From contig NZ_JASGJD010000001.1 in assembly GCF_047601505.1 (NCBI RefSeq), positions 2,294,001-2,358,000 on the forward strand: a DNA stretch of 64,000 nucleotides. The letters are read 5' to 3'. Of the stretch, positions 8,888 to 18,811 are shown in pieces. The stretch's first letter is position 1. Each line of letters starts with the position of its first letter. Made by a program: the position numbers and the translations under genes. This DNA is from Cloacibacterium sp047601505 (GTDB lineage: Bacteria > Bacteroidota > Bacteroidia > Flavobacteriales > Weeksellaceae). The notes beneath the pieces are model-generated. The model worked only from the letters and a program-made list of their open reading frames with translations. It was not told where the DNA came from and ran no database searches.

Positions 8888-10314
8888 TGGCTGAAAAAAT
8901 AAAATTAAAGGAAAAAATTGCATACGGATTCGGAGATGCCGCATCATCTATGTTTTGGAAAATTTTCGGGATGTATTCCTTATTTTTCTACACAGATGTT
9001 TTTGGGATTACCGCAGCAGCAGCAGGTACCATGTTTTTGGTAGCAAGACTTTGGGACTCATTTTTTGATGTTTTCGTAGGAATTGCTGCAGACCGTACCA
9101 AATCAAAATGGGGAAAATATCGTCCTTATCTTCTTTGGTTCGCAATTCCTTTTGCAGTAATGGGCGTTTTCACCTTCTACGCGCCAGATTTTGGCAGCAC
9201 AGGAAAATTGGTGTACGCATACATTACCTACTCTTTAATGATGATTGTTTATTCATTAATTAATGTGCCTTATGCTTCATTATTAGGAGCTATGTCTGCA
9301 GACCCAGAAGAAAGAAATCAACTTTCTTCTTACAGAATGTCTTTCGCATTTATTGGTAGTTTTGTTACTTTCATGCTATTGCAACCTTTAATTGACTTCT
9401 TCTCTAAAACATTTGATAGCGAAAATGTATCACAAGCTACAAAAGCTGTAGAAACATCAGTAAGCACTTCTGTAACAGGTTGGGTAATGGGTGTTGGCGT
9501 TATAGGAATTATCTGCGTGATATTATTCTTGCTTTGTTTTTCTTGGACTAAAGAAAGAGTTCAGCAAATTGAAACTGAAGAAAATGTTTCTGTAAAAACA
9601 GACCTTAAAAATCTTTTCAGAAATGCACCTTGGTGGATTTTGGTAGGAACAGGTTTAGCAGCATTACTTTTCAATGCAGTGAGAGACAGTGTAGCGATTT
9701 ACTATTTCAGAGATTTTGTAAAATTAAATTATAAAATGGCTGGCACAGGCTGGGATATTACAACTATTTATTTCTTAGTGGGGCAAGCAGCTAATTTAAT
9801 TGGTGTAATGGCAGCTCCTTCTATCTCTGCTAAATATGGCAAGAAAAAAACCTATATGATTTCCATCGTTATTGCCGGAATTCTGAGCGTTATTTTCTAT
9901 TTCATTCCAAATAATATTGTATTGATATTAATCTTACAATTCTTAATCTCAGTATTTGCAGGATATGTTTTACCATTGCTTTGGTCTATGTTCGCAGATA
10001 TTGTAGATCACCAGGAATTATTAACAGGAAGACGTGCAACTGGTCTTATCTTCTCATCATCTTCTATGTCTCAAAAATTAGGATGGGCATTAGGAGCAGC
10101 ACTTAGCGGATGGATTTTGGCTTGGTTCCATTACGTTCCGGATGCCGCATCACAAAGTGCAGACACCATTTTCGGAGAAAGAATTATGATAAGTCTTTTA
10201 CCTGCAATCTGTTGTCTATTAGCTTTAATTGGAATGATGTTCTACCCTCTTTCTGATAAAAAAGTAAAAGAAATTTCCGAAGAATTAAACTTAAAAAGAA
10301 AAAATAATATTTAA
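8887..10314 (+). CDS. GPH-family sugar:cation symporter (MelB-like)
   Basis: Seen: 475 aa, 12 predicted membrane helices. The start MAEKIKLKEKIAYGFGDAASSMFW and the motifs DVFVGIAADRTKSKWGKYRPYLLW and GYVLPLLWSMFADIVDHQELLTGRR are typical of the glycoside-pentoside-hexuronide family. Known: members import di- and oligosaccharides through the inner membrane with sodium or protons. Position between a mannanase and a GH130 phosphorylase indicates uptake of mannobiose or mannosylglucose. Start codon overlaps the GH26 stop by one base. Confidence 0.92.
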   Translation: MAEKIKLKEKIAYGFGDAASSMFWKIFGMYSLFFYTDVFGITAAAAGTMFLVARLWDSFFDVFVGIAADRTKSKWGKYRPYLLWFAIPFAVMGVFTFYAPDFGSTGKLVYAYITYSLMMIVYSLINVPYASLLGAMSADPEERNQLSSYRMSFAFIGSFVTFMLLQPLIDFFSKTFDSENVSQATKAVETSVSTSVTGWVMGVGVIGIICVILFLLCFSWTKERVQQIETEENVSVKTDLKNLFRNAPWWILVGTGLAALLFNAVRDSVAIYYFRDFVKLNYKMAGTGWDITTIYFLVGQAANLIGVMAAPSISAKYGKKKTYMISIVIAGILSVIFYFIPNNIVLILILQFLISVFAGYVLPLLWSMFADIVDHQELLTGRRATGLIFSSSSMSQKLGWALGAALSGWILAWFHYVPDAASQSADTIFGERIMISLLPAICCLLALIGMMFYPLSDKKVKEISEELNLKRKNNI

Positions 10315-10335
10315 AATAATACACATCAAAAAGTT

Positions 10336-11532
10336 ATGAACCTAATGAATGCAACTGACATTTTTTTGAAAAGAAAAAATGAACTTGAGGAAGAATATAA
10401 ATCTTTAGTTCAAACCCCAAATTCACCGATCAAAGAATTTAATAACGGCATATATACAAGATATCAAAATCCGGTTGTAACCGCAAAACACATTCCTTTA
10501 GATTGGAAATTCGATTTCAATCCAGAAACCAATCCTTACTTCTTAGAAAGAAATGGTTTCAACGCAGCTTTTAACGCTGGTGCTATGAAATTTAATGGCA
10601 AATACATTCTTTGTGTAAGAGTAGAAGGAAACGATAGAAAATCTTTCTTTGCTATTGCTGAAAGTGACAACGGAATAGACAATTTTGAATTCTGGGAAAA
10701 ACCATGCGTTATTCCTCAGATTGAAGGAAATCCAGACACCAATGCTTACGACATGAGATTGGTACACCACGAAGACGGATGGATTTATGGTATTTTCTGC
10801 ACCGAAAGAAAAGACCCTAATGCTCCTGCTGGCGATACCAGCTCTGCTATTGCAAATGCCGGAATTGTAAGAACTAAAGACTTGGTAAATTTCGAAAGAT
10901 TACCAGATTTAATCTCCACTTCTGGTCAACAAAGAAATGTAGTACTTCACCCAGAATTTGTAGATGGAAAATATGCTTTATACACAAGACCTCAAGATGG
11001 TTTTATTGATGTAGGAAGCGGTGGCGGAATTGGACTTGGTTTCGTAGAAGACATGACGAATCCTGTTGTTAAAGAAGAAAAAATTATATTCGGAAAACAA
11101 TATCACACCATTTACGAATTAAAAAACGGATTAGGACCTGCGCCAATTAAAACCTCAAAAGGATGGTTGCATTTAGCTCATGGTGTTAGAAATACCGCTG
11201 CAGGTTTACGATATACTTTGTATATGTTTATGACAGATTTAGAAGATTTTTCAAAAGTAACTCACGTTCCTGCCGGGCATTTTATGGCTCCAGAAAACGA
11301 AGAAAGAGTTGGAGATGTTTCTAATGTTTTGTTCTCAAATGGTTGGATTGCAGATGAAGATGGTAAAGTGTACATCTATTACGCTTCTTCAGATACCAGA
11401 ATGCACGTTGCAGTATCAGACGTAGAACGTTTGGTAGATTATGTTATCAACTCACCAGAAGATGAATTTACAACAGCTGCTTCTGTTCAAAAAATTGTTA
11501 CTCTAGTAGACCATAATAAAAAGTTTTTATAA
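10336..11532 (+). CDS. GH130 beta-1,4-mannosyl-glucose phosphorylase
   Basis: Seen: 398 aa, no signal peptide, so cytoplasmic. Family landmarks are FNAAFNAGAMKFNGKYILCVRVEG, NPDTNAYDMRLVHHEDGWIYGIFCTERKD and GLGPAPIKTSKGWLHLAHGVR. The second motif is very like that of characterised GH130 subfamily 1 enzymes, in which the aspartate of the YDMRL region is catalytic. Known reaction: mannosyl-beta-1,4-glucose plus phosphate gives alpha-mannose-1-phosphate plus glucose. It lies one gene before a mannobiose 2-epimerase, the classic partner that makes its substrate. A second start codon three residues in (10345) is possible. Subfamily call is from motif memory, not a search. Confidence 0.93.
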   Translation: MNLMNATDIFLKRKNELEEEYKSLVQTPNSPIKEFNNGIYTRYQNPVVTAKHIPLDWKFDFNPETNPYFLERNGFNAAFNAGAMKFNGKYILCVRVEGNDRKSFFAIAESDNGIDNFEFWEKPCVIPQIEGNPDTNAYDMRLVHHEDGWIYGIFCTERKDPNAPAGDTSSAIANAGIVRTKDLVNFERLPDLISTSGQQRNVVLHPEFVDGKYALYTRPQDGFIDVGSGGGIGLGFVEDMTNPVVKEEKIIFGKQYHTIYELKNGLGPAPIKTSKGWLHLAHGVRNTAAGLRYTLYMFMTDLEDFSKVTHVPAGHFMAPENEERVGDVSNVLFSNGWIADEDGKVYIYYASSDTRMHVAVSDVERLVDYVINSPEDEFTTAASVQKIVTLVDHNKKFL

Positions 11533-11554
11533 TCTTATTTCTTTTTTATCTTAG

Positions 11555-11590
11555 AAAAACCTCACAAAGCAATGAGTGAGGTTTTTATTT
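11555..11590 (+). terminator. Hairpin between GH130 and epimerase genes
   Basis: Seen: AAAAACCTCAC (11555-11565) and GTGAGGTTTTT (11576-11586) give a perfect 11-bp stem with a 10-nt loop followed by a T-rich tail. It lies in a 71-bp gap between co-directional genes, so it is either a partial terminator that sets lower expression of the downstream genes or an mRNA 3'-end protector. Confidence 0.7.
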
Positions 11591-11603
11591 AAAAAATAAT
11601 ATT

Positions 11604-12788
11604 ATGGAAAACAAAAAAATAACTCTTAAAAATAAAGCCAAAACTGAACTTATTAATATCTTAAATTATTGGCTCGAAAATACCATTGACGAAAAAAATG
11701 GTGGTTTTGTAGGCGAAATTAATTTCGAAGATATTAAAAATGAAGATTCAGAAAAAGGCTCGGTTCTCAATGCAAGAATTCTGTGGTCTTTTTCCGCAGC
11801 TTACGCTATAGAACCAAATCCCGAGTATCTTAAAACTGCAAAAAGAGCTTTTCAATACATCAAAGATTATTTCTACGACAAAGAATTTGGCGGTATCTAT
11901 TGGAGTCTTAACGCAGATGGAACGCCAAAAGATACCAAAAATCAAATCTATGCAATAGCTTTTGTAATCTACGGATTGGCAGAATTTTATAAAATTTTCA
12001 AAAACGAAGACGCGCTGGAAATTGCTCAAGACTTATTCTACAAAATAGAATTACACAGCAGAGATTTCGAAAAAAGAGGCTATTTAGAAGCTTTTACAAA
12101 AGATTGGCAAGAAATAGAAGACCTTCGTTTGAGCGAAAAAGATGCCAACGAAAAGAAAACCATGAATACACATCTTCACATTGTGGAAGCGTATGCCAAT
12201 TTGTATTCAATCTGGCCTAGTCAAAAGTTGAAAGATGCTATAAAAGAGATTTTAGAAGTTACGGAAACTTATTTTATTGATAAAGAATCTTGGCATTTAA
12301 AACTATTTTTCAATGAAAATTGGGTAGAAAAAGAAGATGTAATTTCTTATGGACATGATATTGAAGCGGCTTGGTTGTTGCTTTGGTGTGCAGAAACCAT
12401 TGAAGATGAAGTTTTAATTAAAAACTACCAAAAATATGCAGTTGCTTTTGCAGAAGCTACCAAAGAAGGTTTAGATGCAGATGGCGGCTTGTGGTACGAA
12501 TACGAACCTAAAGAACAAAAACTAATTGCCGAAAAACATTGGTGGCCTCAAGCAGAACTTTGGATAGGTATGGTAAATGCTTGGCAAATCTCTCAAAAAG
12601 AAGAATATCTAGATATTGTAGAAAAAAACTTCAGTTTTGTAGAAAAATACATCATAGATCACAAAAATGGAGAATGGATTTGGGGAATTCATCAAGATTA
12701 TTCTCCTATCTTGAAGGATAAAGCGGGATTTTGGAAATGCCCTTATCATAATTCCAGAGCTTGTATAGAACTTTTAAAACGTCTTTAA
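11604..12788 (+). CDS. Mannobiose/cellobiose 2-epimerase (AGE family)
   Basis: Seen: 394 aa, cytoplasmic, an (alpha/alpha)6 barrel of the N-acylglucosamine 2-epimerase family. Signature segments are NTHLHIVEAY (about 192-201), YGHDIEAAWLLLW, EKHWWPQAELWIG and GFWKCPYHNSRAC near the C-terminus; these carry the histidines that act as acid and base. Known: these enzymes convert the reducing-end sugar, here mannobiose to mannosyl-glucose, feeding GH130. The order GH26, transporter, GH130, epimerase reproduces the mannan catabolic pathway described in Bacteroides. Starts 17 bp after the hairpin; the next gene starts 2 bp after its stop. Confidence 0.93.
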   Translation: MENKKITLKNKAKTELINILNYWLENTIDEKNGGFVGEINFEDIKNEDSEKGSVLNARILWSFSAAYAIEPNPEYLKTAKRAFQYIKDYFYDKEFGGIYWSLNADGTPKDTKNQIYAIAFVIYGLAEFYKIFKNEDALEIAQDLFYKIELHSRDFEKRGYLEAFTKDWQEIEDLRLSEKDANEKKTMNTHLHIVEAYANLYSIWPSQKLKDAIKEILEVTETYFIDKESWHLKLFFNENWVEKEDVISYGHDIEAAWLLLWCAETIEDEVLIKNYQKYAVAFAEATKEGLDADGGLWYEYEPKEQKLIAEKHWWPQAELWIGMVNAWQISQKEEYLDIVEKNFSFVEKYIIDHKNGEWIWGIHQDYSPILKDKAGFWKCPYHNSRACIELLKRL

Positions 12789-12790
12789 TT

Positions 12791-13822
12791 ATGAAAAAAA
12801 TATTTTTTTTAGCTGCAATTTTAAGTGTAACACAAATTTTTGCACAGAAAAATTTAATCAGAAACGGTGGCTTCGAACTCGATGCAGATTCTTGGAGAGG
12901 AGAAAATGTTCTCAATATTAATCCTTACACCAAAAGAACTGGCGAAAAAGGAGGAAGCATCTACGAATATACTTCTCCACAATGGAAAGGTATAGACCAA
13001 GAATTCAATATTCCTAAAAATACACCTGCAATAGAAGTTTCGGCTTGGGTAAAAGCGGATGCTATTGAAAAAGGTAAAAACAACTGGAACAAAGCGGTTA
13101 TTATCTTAGAAATGAATGGTAAAACCGAAAATATTGCCGAATTGGAAGGAACTACAAATTGGCAATTGGTAAAAAAAATAATTCCTACCGAAAACAATCG
13201 TTCTGGGAGATTAATGCTTGCCCTTTCCGAGTGTACAGGTTCTTTTTTCTTTGATGATATTAAAATCACTCCTATTTCTAAGGAAGATTATGATAAAATA
13301 ATAGACGAAGACATTAAGAAAAAGGAAGCAATTTCTCTTCAGAATATTCAAAATCAAAACCCAACTGCTCCAGCCGAAATTTTTGCTAATGGAAATTTTG
13401 AAAACGGAACTTCTTCTTGGCGCGGTGCTGTAAATCTTTCTAACACTGTAAAAAAAGAAGGAAATAATGCTTTGATTCTTTCCTCTACAAGCAAAGATTG
13501 GGTTGGTGTAGACCAATTATTTAGCGTTCCTGCTGATGCAAAATCGGTAACCATTTCGGGTTGGCTAAAATCTGACAATATTGTTCAAGGCGAAAACGTT
13601 TGGAATAACGGTTTGCTAAATGTAGAATTTAGCAGCGATGGAAAAACAAAAACTGCCAACGACGAAAGTATTGCCTTTGTAACAGGAACTAAAGATTGGC
13701 AAGAATATTCTAAAACTTTTAATTTATCAAAAGATACTCAAAAACTAAGAATTATGATTGCTCTTGGTTTTGCAACTGGTACTTTATACGCAGATGATAT
13801 AAAAGTAACTTTCAACAAATAA
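12791..13822 (+). CDS. Exported protein with two tandem carbohydrate-binding modules
   Basis: Seen: 343 aa from ATG 12791, which gives a clean signal peptide (MKKIFFLAAILSVTQIFAQ). A longer frame from 12761 would overlap the epimerase gene and spoil the signal. Two homologous beta-sandwich units follow: about 20-170 (NLIRNGGFELDADSWRG ... FFFDDIKI) and about 195-343 (IFANGNFENGTSSWRG ... LYADDIKV). They resemble CBM4/9-type jelly-roll domains, with the NGxFE start and xDDIK end. No catalytic domain. Inferred: binds mannan and helps retain substrate or enzymes. Coupled to the epimerase gene upstream (2 bp) and GH26 downstream (1 bp). Confidence 0.8.
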   Translation: MKKIFFLAAILSVTQIFAQKNLIRNGGFELDADSWRGENVLNINPYTKRTGEKGGSIYEYTSPQWKGIDQEFNIPKNTPAIEVSAWVKADAIEKGKNNWNKAVIILEMNGKTENIAELEGTTNWQLVKKIIPTENNRSGRLMLALSECTGSFFFDDIKITPISKEDYDKIIDEDIKKKEAISLQNIQNQNPTAPAEIFANGNFENGTSSWRGAVNLSNTVKKEGNNALILSSTSKDWVGVDQLFSVPADAKSVTISGWLKSDNIVQGENVWNNGLLNVEFSSDGKTKTANDESIAFVTGTKDWQEYSKTFNLSKDTQKLRIMIALGFATGTLYADDIKVTFNK

Positions 13823-13823
13823 A

Positions 13824-15035
13824 ATGAAAAAAGCGCTGCATTTTTTTTCTCTCGTTTTGTTAGTTATCGTTTTGTCTTGTAAAACCGATGAAACCGAAGA
13901 GGCAATTGTAACACCTACTCCACCAGTTATTACAGACGTAGTAACTCCTCAAAATGTAAAAACTTTTATGGTGGATAAAAATGCTACAACAGAAACTGCA
14001 GCGCTTTTTTATAATTTAAGAAATTCTGGAAAAACTAAAATTATTATCGGTCAACAAGACGCCTTTAATTCTTTTTACGAAACTTCTGGTTTTTCGGATA
14101 TTAAAAAATCAACGGGAAACGACCCCGCAATTCTAGGTTCAGACTTTATGTTCATTACAGATAAAGAAAATCCTAGTAACAATTGGTTTGTACAGCAAGA
14201 AAACAAAATTATACAAGACACCAAAGACGCTTATAATAAAGGAATTATCAACACTTTTTGTTGGCATCTAAGAGAACCATATAACGAGAACAGTTTCTAC
14301 GCATCAGACATGACGGATTCTCAGAAATCTGATGCTTTTAAAAGTCTTTTGCCTGGTGGTAAATTTAACGATTGGTATAAGAAAAAATTAGATAAAGTGG
14401 CTTCTATTGTTTCCAATCTGAAAGATAACAACGGAAAGCTAATTCCAATTATTTTTCGTCCTTTCCATGAATTTGATGGAAATTGGTTTTGGTGGGGAGC
14501 TAATTATTGCACCGCAGAAGAATATATCTCAGTTTACAGATTTACAGTAAATTACCTTAGAGACACCAAAAATGTTCATAATATTTTGTACGCTTTTTCG
14601 CCAGATAATTCTTACACCACTTCTAGTTCATATCTAAGCAGATACCCGGGAGACGATTATGTGGATATTTTAGGAATGGATAACTATGAAGATTTTGACA
14701 ATAAAGGAACTTCTGGAGCTTCTCTAGCGAATTCAAAATTAAAATTAATTTCAGATTTGGCTATTTCTAAAAACAAAATTGCTGCACTTACAGAAACAGG
14801 TTATAGAGTAACTTCTACTACACCTGCCATTAACAATTGGTTTTCTACGTATCTTTACGATGCAATTACCAATAATAATCTTCAAATTGCTTATGTAATG
14901 TTTTGGAACAACACCAGCACTGGATATTACGTTCCTACACCCGGAAATTCTAATGTTGCAGATTTTCAAAATTTTACTCTAAAATCAAAGATTATTCTTC
15001 AAAACAATATATCAAAAATGTATTCTTTTCCTTAA
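13824..15035 (+). CDS. GH26 endo-beta-mannanase, likely surface lipoprotein
   Basis: Seen: 403 aa. Lipobox VLSC with C19 followed by KTDETEE, an acidic export-signal-like tract, so surface exposure is likely. GH26 motifs: FRPFHEFDGNWFWW with E216 as acid/base and ALTETGYR with E324 as nucleophile. A spacer of about 25 residues rich in T and P precedes the catalytic domain. Known: GH26 mannanases hydrolyse beta-1,4-mannosidic bonds. Inferred: attacks polymer at the cell surface and supplies oligosaccharides to SusC/D. It differs clearly in sequence from the GH26 at 7739-8887, so the two are not a recent duplication. Confidence 0.93.
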   Translation: MKKALHFFSLVLLVIVLSCKTDETEEAIVTPTPPVITDVVTPQNVKTFMVDKNATTETAALFYNLRNSGKTKIIIGQQDAFNSFYETSGFSDIKKSTGNDPAILGSDFMFITDKENPSNNWFVQQENKIIQDTKDAYNKGIINTFCWHLREPYNENSFYASDMTDSQKSDAFKSLLPGGKFNDWYKKKLDKVASIVSNLKDNNGKLIPIIFRPFHEFDGNWFWWGANYCTAEEYISVYRFTVNYLRDTKNVHNILYAFSPDNSYTTSSSYLSRYPGDDYVDILGMDNYEDFDNKGTSGASLANSKLKLISDLAISKNKIAALTETGYRVTSTTPAINNWFSTYLYDAITNNNLQIAYVMFWNNTSTGYYVPTPGNSNVADFQNFTLKSKIILQNNISKMYSFP

Positions 15036-15044
15036 ATTTAAAAT

Positions 15045-16325
15045 ATGAAAAAGATCCTATTATTTTTATTCTCAACTTTTATTTTGTCGAATTTTTCGGC
15101 TCAAAATTTTATTAAAGTTAACAACAATCACTTTACCAAAAACGGAAAACCTTACTATTTTATAGGAACTAACTATTGGTACGGAGGAATGCTTGCCTCA
15201 AAAAACGGAAATAGAGAAAGGCTAAAAAAAGAATTAGACGAATTAAAATCTCTTGGAATTACCAATCTTAGAGTAATGGCAACTGCCGAAGGTGGAGACC
15301 AAGATTACACCGTAATTCCTGCTACACAACCTACACAAGGAAAATACAACCAAGATTTATTAGAAGGACTAGATTTCTTCTTAAACGAACTCAAAAAAAG
15401 AGATATGGATGCTATTCTTTACCTTACCAACAACTGGGAATGGAGCGGCGGAATGGCAAAATATTTGGAATGGAATGGCTATGGAAAAGTTCCAAACCCG
15501 AACTTAAAACCGAATACTTGGCCTCAATTTATGAGTTATACAGCACAATTTCACCAATGTGAACCTTGTAAAAATGCATTCTTAGAACATATCAAATTTA
15601 TGTTGAACAGGAAAAATTCTGTAAACGGAATTCCTTATAAACAAGACAAAACCATTATGGCTTGGGAAGTTGCCAACGAACCTAGAATTTGGAATGTAGA
15701 AAACGAAAAAGCATTTACCAATTGGCTAAACGAAGTAGCTTCTACTATTAAAAGCATTGACAAAAACCACCTTTTAACAACTGGTTCCGAAGGAAAAGCA
15801 GGTTCTAATGATGATATTGCAGCTTTCGAGAGAACGCACAACAATCCAAATATCGATTATCTAACCATGCATATTTGGCCCAAAAATTGGGGCTGGTATA
15901 ATATCAACGATGAGAAAAATTCAACCGAAGTTGCCATCAAAAAAACAAATGAGTACATTGATGAACATATAGAAGTTGCTCAAAATCTTAAAAAACCATT
16001 GGTTTTAGAAGAATTCGGGTTTCCTCGTGAGAAAGAAAGTTTAGACAAAAAAACTTCTGTAGAAAACAGAGACTATTATTACGAATTTGTTTTCGAGAAA
16101 ATGAAAACTTCTATAAAAGCTGGTTTACCTTTCACTGCGCTTAATTTTTGGGGATACGGAGGTCTAGGAAAAAACAATCCTGAAAACGGAAAATGGAATC
16201 TAGGAGACGATTATACCACAGACCCACCACAAGAACCGCAAGGATTAAATTCAGTATTTTCTACCGATAAAACCACTTTAGATTTAATTAAAAAGTACAA
16301 TAATCAATTAAAAAGTTTAAAATGA
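15045..16325 (+). CDS. GH5 (subfamily 7-like) beta-mannanase
   Basis: Seen: 426 aa with a Sec signal peptide ending NFSAQ. The barrel begins FIGTNYWYGGMLAS and has MAWEVANEPR (acid/base E212) and LVLEEFGFPRE (nucleophile E323), with WEWSGGMAKYLEWNG between. These loops match plant- and fungal-type mannanases of GH5 subfamily 7. Known: endo-hydrolysis of mannan and glucomannan. Its stop overlaps the next ATG by four bases (ATGA), coupling it to the CE2 esterase. Inferred to act in the periplasm or be secreted. Confidence 0.92.
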   Translation: MKKILLFLFSTFILSNFSAQNFIKVNNNHFTKNGKPYYFIGTNYWYGGMLASKNGNRERLKKELDELKSLGITNLRVMATAEGGDQDYTVIPATQPTQGKYNQDLLEGLDFFLNELKKRDMDAILYLTNNWEWSGGMAKYLEWNGYGKVPNPNLKPNTWPQFMSYTAQFHQCEPCKNAFLEHIKFMLNRKNSVNGIPYKQDKTIMAWEVANEPRIWNVENEKAFTNWLNEVASTIKSIDKNHLLTTGSEGKAGSNDDIAAFERTHNNPNIDYLTMHIWPKNWGWYNINDEKNSTEVAIKKTNEYIDEHIEVAQNLKKPLVLEEFGFPREKESLDKKTSVENRDYYYEFVFEKMKTSIKAGLPFTALNFWGYGGLGKNNPENGKWNLGDDYTTDPPQEPQGLNSVFSTDKTTLDLIKKYNNQLKSLK

Positions 16326-17404
16326 AACCAATAAAACTTATCCTTCTTTTTTTATTTGTAAGTGTTTTCAGTTTTTCTCAGGAAAAAGTTAAATTTTTAT
16401 ATTCAGGAAGAGTTGATGTTGCGAATACAGAATATCCAAAACTTTCGGGACCAGCTTCTTCGGTTGAATTCAACTTTTCTGGAAAAAAAGTGAGTATCAA
16501 TCTAAAAAACATTCCATTTCAAGGATATTATAATTACGTTTCCGTAGAATTAGATGGAGAATATATCGGAAGATACAAAGTGGATAATAATGAATTTAAA
16601 GCCTTCACTTTCGAGGTTAAAAATAAATCTAAAAAAATTCATACAATCAAAATTTTCAAAGCTACTGAAGCTGCAATGGGAGAAGTAGCAGTAGATACTG
16701 CAGGTATTGAAGCGATTCCTTTTCAGCCAATTGCTAAAAAGAAAATAGAATTTATTGGAGATTCTATCACTTGTGGTTTCGGAAATGACGAAACAGGTTT
16801 ACCTTGTGGACAAGGACAATGGTTTGATCAGCACAACGGTTATCTAGCTTACGGGCCCGTAGTTTCCAGAATGTTAGGAGCAGATTTTCTATTGAGTTCG
16901 GTTTCAGGTTATGGCATGTATCGCAACTGGAATTCAGAAAAATGGGAAGAAGACATTTTACCAGATGTTTATGATTATTTGTATTTAAGAAGAAGTCAAC
17001 CAGAACAATTTGGAAACGATTATCAACCAGATTTGGTAAGCATTTGTTTAGGAACAAACGATTTATCTGACGGTGATGGAAAAAAACTACGTTTGCCTTT
17101 TAACAAATACAAATACATTGGAAATTATATAGAATTAATTCAAAAAATTTATAAAAAATATCCAAATACAAGAATTGCTTTGCTCAATAGCCCAATGGTA
17201 AATGGTGATAGAAACAAAATTTTTGTAGAATGCCTAAAAGAAGTAAAAGCATTTTTCAACAATGATACAAAACACAAACCAATAGAAATTTTCGAATTTC
17301 CAGAGATGAAACCTGCGGGTTGTGGCTACCATCCAAGTATAGAAGACGACAAAAAAATGGCAGATTTGCTCTTCCCTTTTTATAAAAATTTACTTAATAA
17401 TTAA
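16322..17404 (+). CDS. CE2-family acetylesterase
   Basis: Seen: 360 aa, signal peptide ending FSFSQ. A jelly-roll domain at about 25-130 is followed by an SGNH hydrolase domain: FIGDSITCGFG with nucleophile S148, LGTND, and GCGYHPSIEDD with H337. This two-domain order is diagnostic for carbohydrate esterase family 2. Known: CE2 enzymes remove acetyl groups from mannose or glucose residues, preferring the 6-O position. Inferred: deacetylates glucomannan so the mannanases can act. Overlaps GH5 by 4 bp. Confidence 0.9.
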   Translation: MKPIKLILLFLFVSVFSFSQEKVKFLYSGRVDVANTEYPKLSGPASSVEFNFSGKKVSINLKNIPFQGYYNYVSVELDGEYIGRYKVDNNEFKAFTFEVKNKSKKIHTIKIFKATEAAMGEVAVDTAGIEAIPFQPIAKKKIEFIGDSITCGFGNDETGLPCGQGQWFDQHNGYLAYGPVVSRMLGADFLLSSVSGYGMYRNWNSEKWEEDILPDVYDYLYLRRSQPEQFGNDYQPDLVSICLGTNDLSDGDGKKLRLPFNKYKYIGNYIELIQKIYKKYPNTRIALLNSPMVNGDRNKIFVECLKEVKAFFNNDTKHKPIEIFEFPEMKPAGCGYHPSIEDDKKMADLLFPFYKNLLNN

Positions 17405-17413
17405 AATAGAACA

Positions 17414-18790
17414 ATGAAATCAATTATTAATATCTTATCGCTTTTCATCACGAGTTTTGCGATGGCAAACATACATCTTCCGGCTATTTTTGCAGACGGA
17501 ATGGTATTGCAAAGAAATGCTGAAGTTACCATTTGGGGCAATGCAGACCCAAGAGAAGAAATTACACTAAAAGCAGATTTTTTAGACAAAGAATATAAAG
17601 TAAAAGCTGCTAATGATGCTACTTTTAAAATTACTTTCAAAACACCAAAAGAAGGAGGTCCTTATACTATTTCTCTAAAAAGTTATAACGAAGTAAGCTT
17701 AAAAAATGTAATGCTAGGCGAAGTTTGGCTAATGTCTGGACAATCTAATATGGAAATGAGCGCAGCTTGGGGAATTAAAGATGGTGATGCCGAAATGGCA
17801 AAAGCCAATTATCCAAACATCAGATTTTTTACCGCTAGAAAATCTTCGGCAGAATTTCCACAGAAAGATATTATCGGAAATTGGGCAACTTGTACACCAG
17901 AAATGGCTAAATATTTCAGTGCTGTTGGTTATTTTTTCGCACAAAGATTACAAAATGAATTAGGAAATGTTCCTGTCGGAATTATCTGTTCTGCTTGGGG
18001 CGGAAGTGCCGCAGAACTTTGGACTCCAAAATCTGCTTTCGAGGAAAATCCTTTTCTTTTAGAAAATTTCAAAAAATTACAATCTAGCGAAAACGAATAT
18101 TATCCTACCAGAATTTCTGCAGCTTACAACGCTATGATTGCTCCAATCAACGAATATAAAATTGCAGGAGCAGCTTGGTACCAAGGCGAAACCAATACCG
18201 GAAATGCAAATTCTTATGAACCGCTTTTAACCTCAATGATAAATTCTTGGAGAAAAGCAAAAGGCTACGAATTTCCTTTTTATATCATTCAATTGGCTTC
18301 TTATAAAGGTTGGGGAGATTCTACCGCTCAGATTAAAAATATCCAGAGAAAAGTTTCTCAAAGTGTTCCTAAATCTGGTTTAGTAGTAATTTCAGACTAT
18401 TCTATGATTGATGACATTCATCCAAAAGATAAAAAACCGGTTGGTGTTAGATTGGCAAATTTAGCTTTAACCGATGTTTACAAAAAAAATACTTTAGGCA
18501 ACTTCCCGACTTGGAAATCAACTGAATTTAAAGGAAACAAAGCCGTTTTAACATTAGAATTTGCAGATGGTTTGCATTTTAAAAACAAAACATCAGACCA
18601 ATTTGAAATTGCCGGAGCAGATAAAAAATATGTAAAAGCAAAAGCTGAAATAAAAGGAAACCAAATTATTGTAGAAGCAAAAGAAGTGAAAACACCCGTT
18701 TTTGTAAGATACAATTGGAGCAACGAAGCATTCCCAGATTTGTTCAACAAAGCCAATTTGCCAGCTTCTGTTTACAGCAACGAAAAATAA
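17414..18790 (+). CDS. SASA-family (sialate O-acetylesterase-like) carbohydrate esterase
   Basis: Seen: 458 aa, signal peptide ending AMA. SGNH-type active site: LMSGQSNMEM with S111 as nucleophile and DDIHPKDKKPVG with D333/D334 and H336. AWYQGETNTGN provides an oxyanion region. The family name refers to sialic acid, but nothing here suggests sialate. Inferred: a second acetylesterase for 2-O or 3-O acetyl groups on mannan, complementing the CE2 gene 9 bp upstream. Comparable pairs occur in loci for acetylated hemicellulose. Substrate position is a guess. Confidence 0.85.
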   Translation: MKSIINILSLFITSFAMANIHLPAIFADGMVLQRNAEVTIWGNADPREEITLKADFLDKEYKVKAANDATFKITFKTPKEGGPYTISLKSYNEVSLKNVMLGEVWLMSGQSNMEMSAAWGIKDGDAEMAKANYPNIRFFTARKSSAEFPQKDIIGNWATCTPEMAKYFSAVGYFFAQRLQNELGNVPVGIICSAWGGSAAELWTPKSAFEENPFLLENFKKLQSSENEYYPTRISAAYNAMIAPINEYKIAGAAWYQGETNTGNANSYEPLLTSMINSWRKAKGYEFPFYIIQLASYKGWGDSTAQIKNIQRKVSQSVPKSGLVVISDYSMIDDIHPKDKKPVGVRLANLALTDVYKKNTLGNFPTWKSTEFKGNKAVLTLEFADGLHFKNKTSDQFEIAGADKKYVKAKAEIKGNQIIVEAKEVKTPVFVRYNWSNEAFPDLFNKANLPASVYSNEK

Positions 18791-18811
18791 TCTGTTCAAA
18801 ATTTTAAAATC

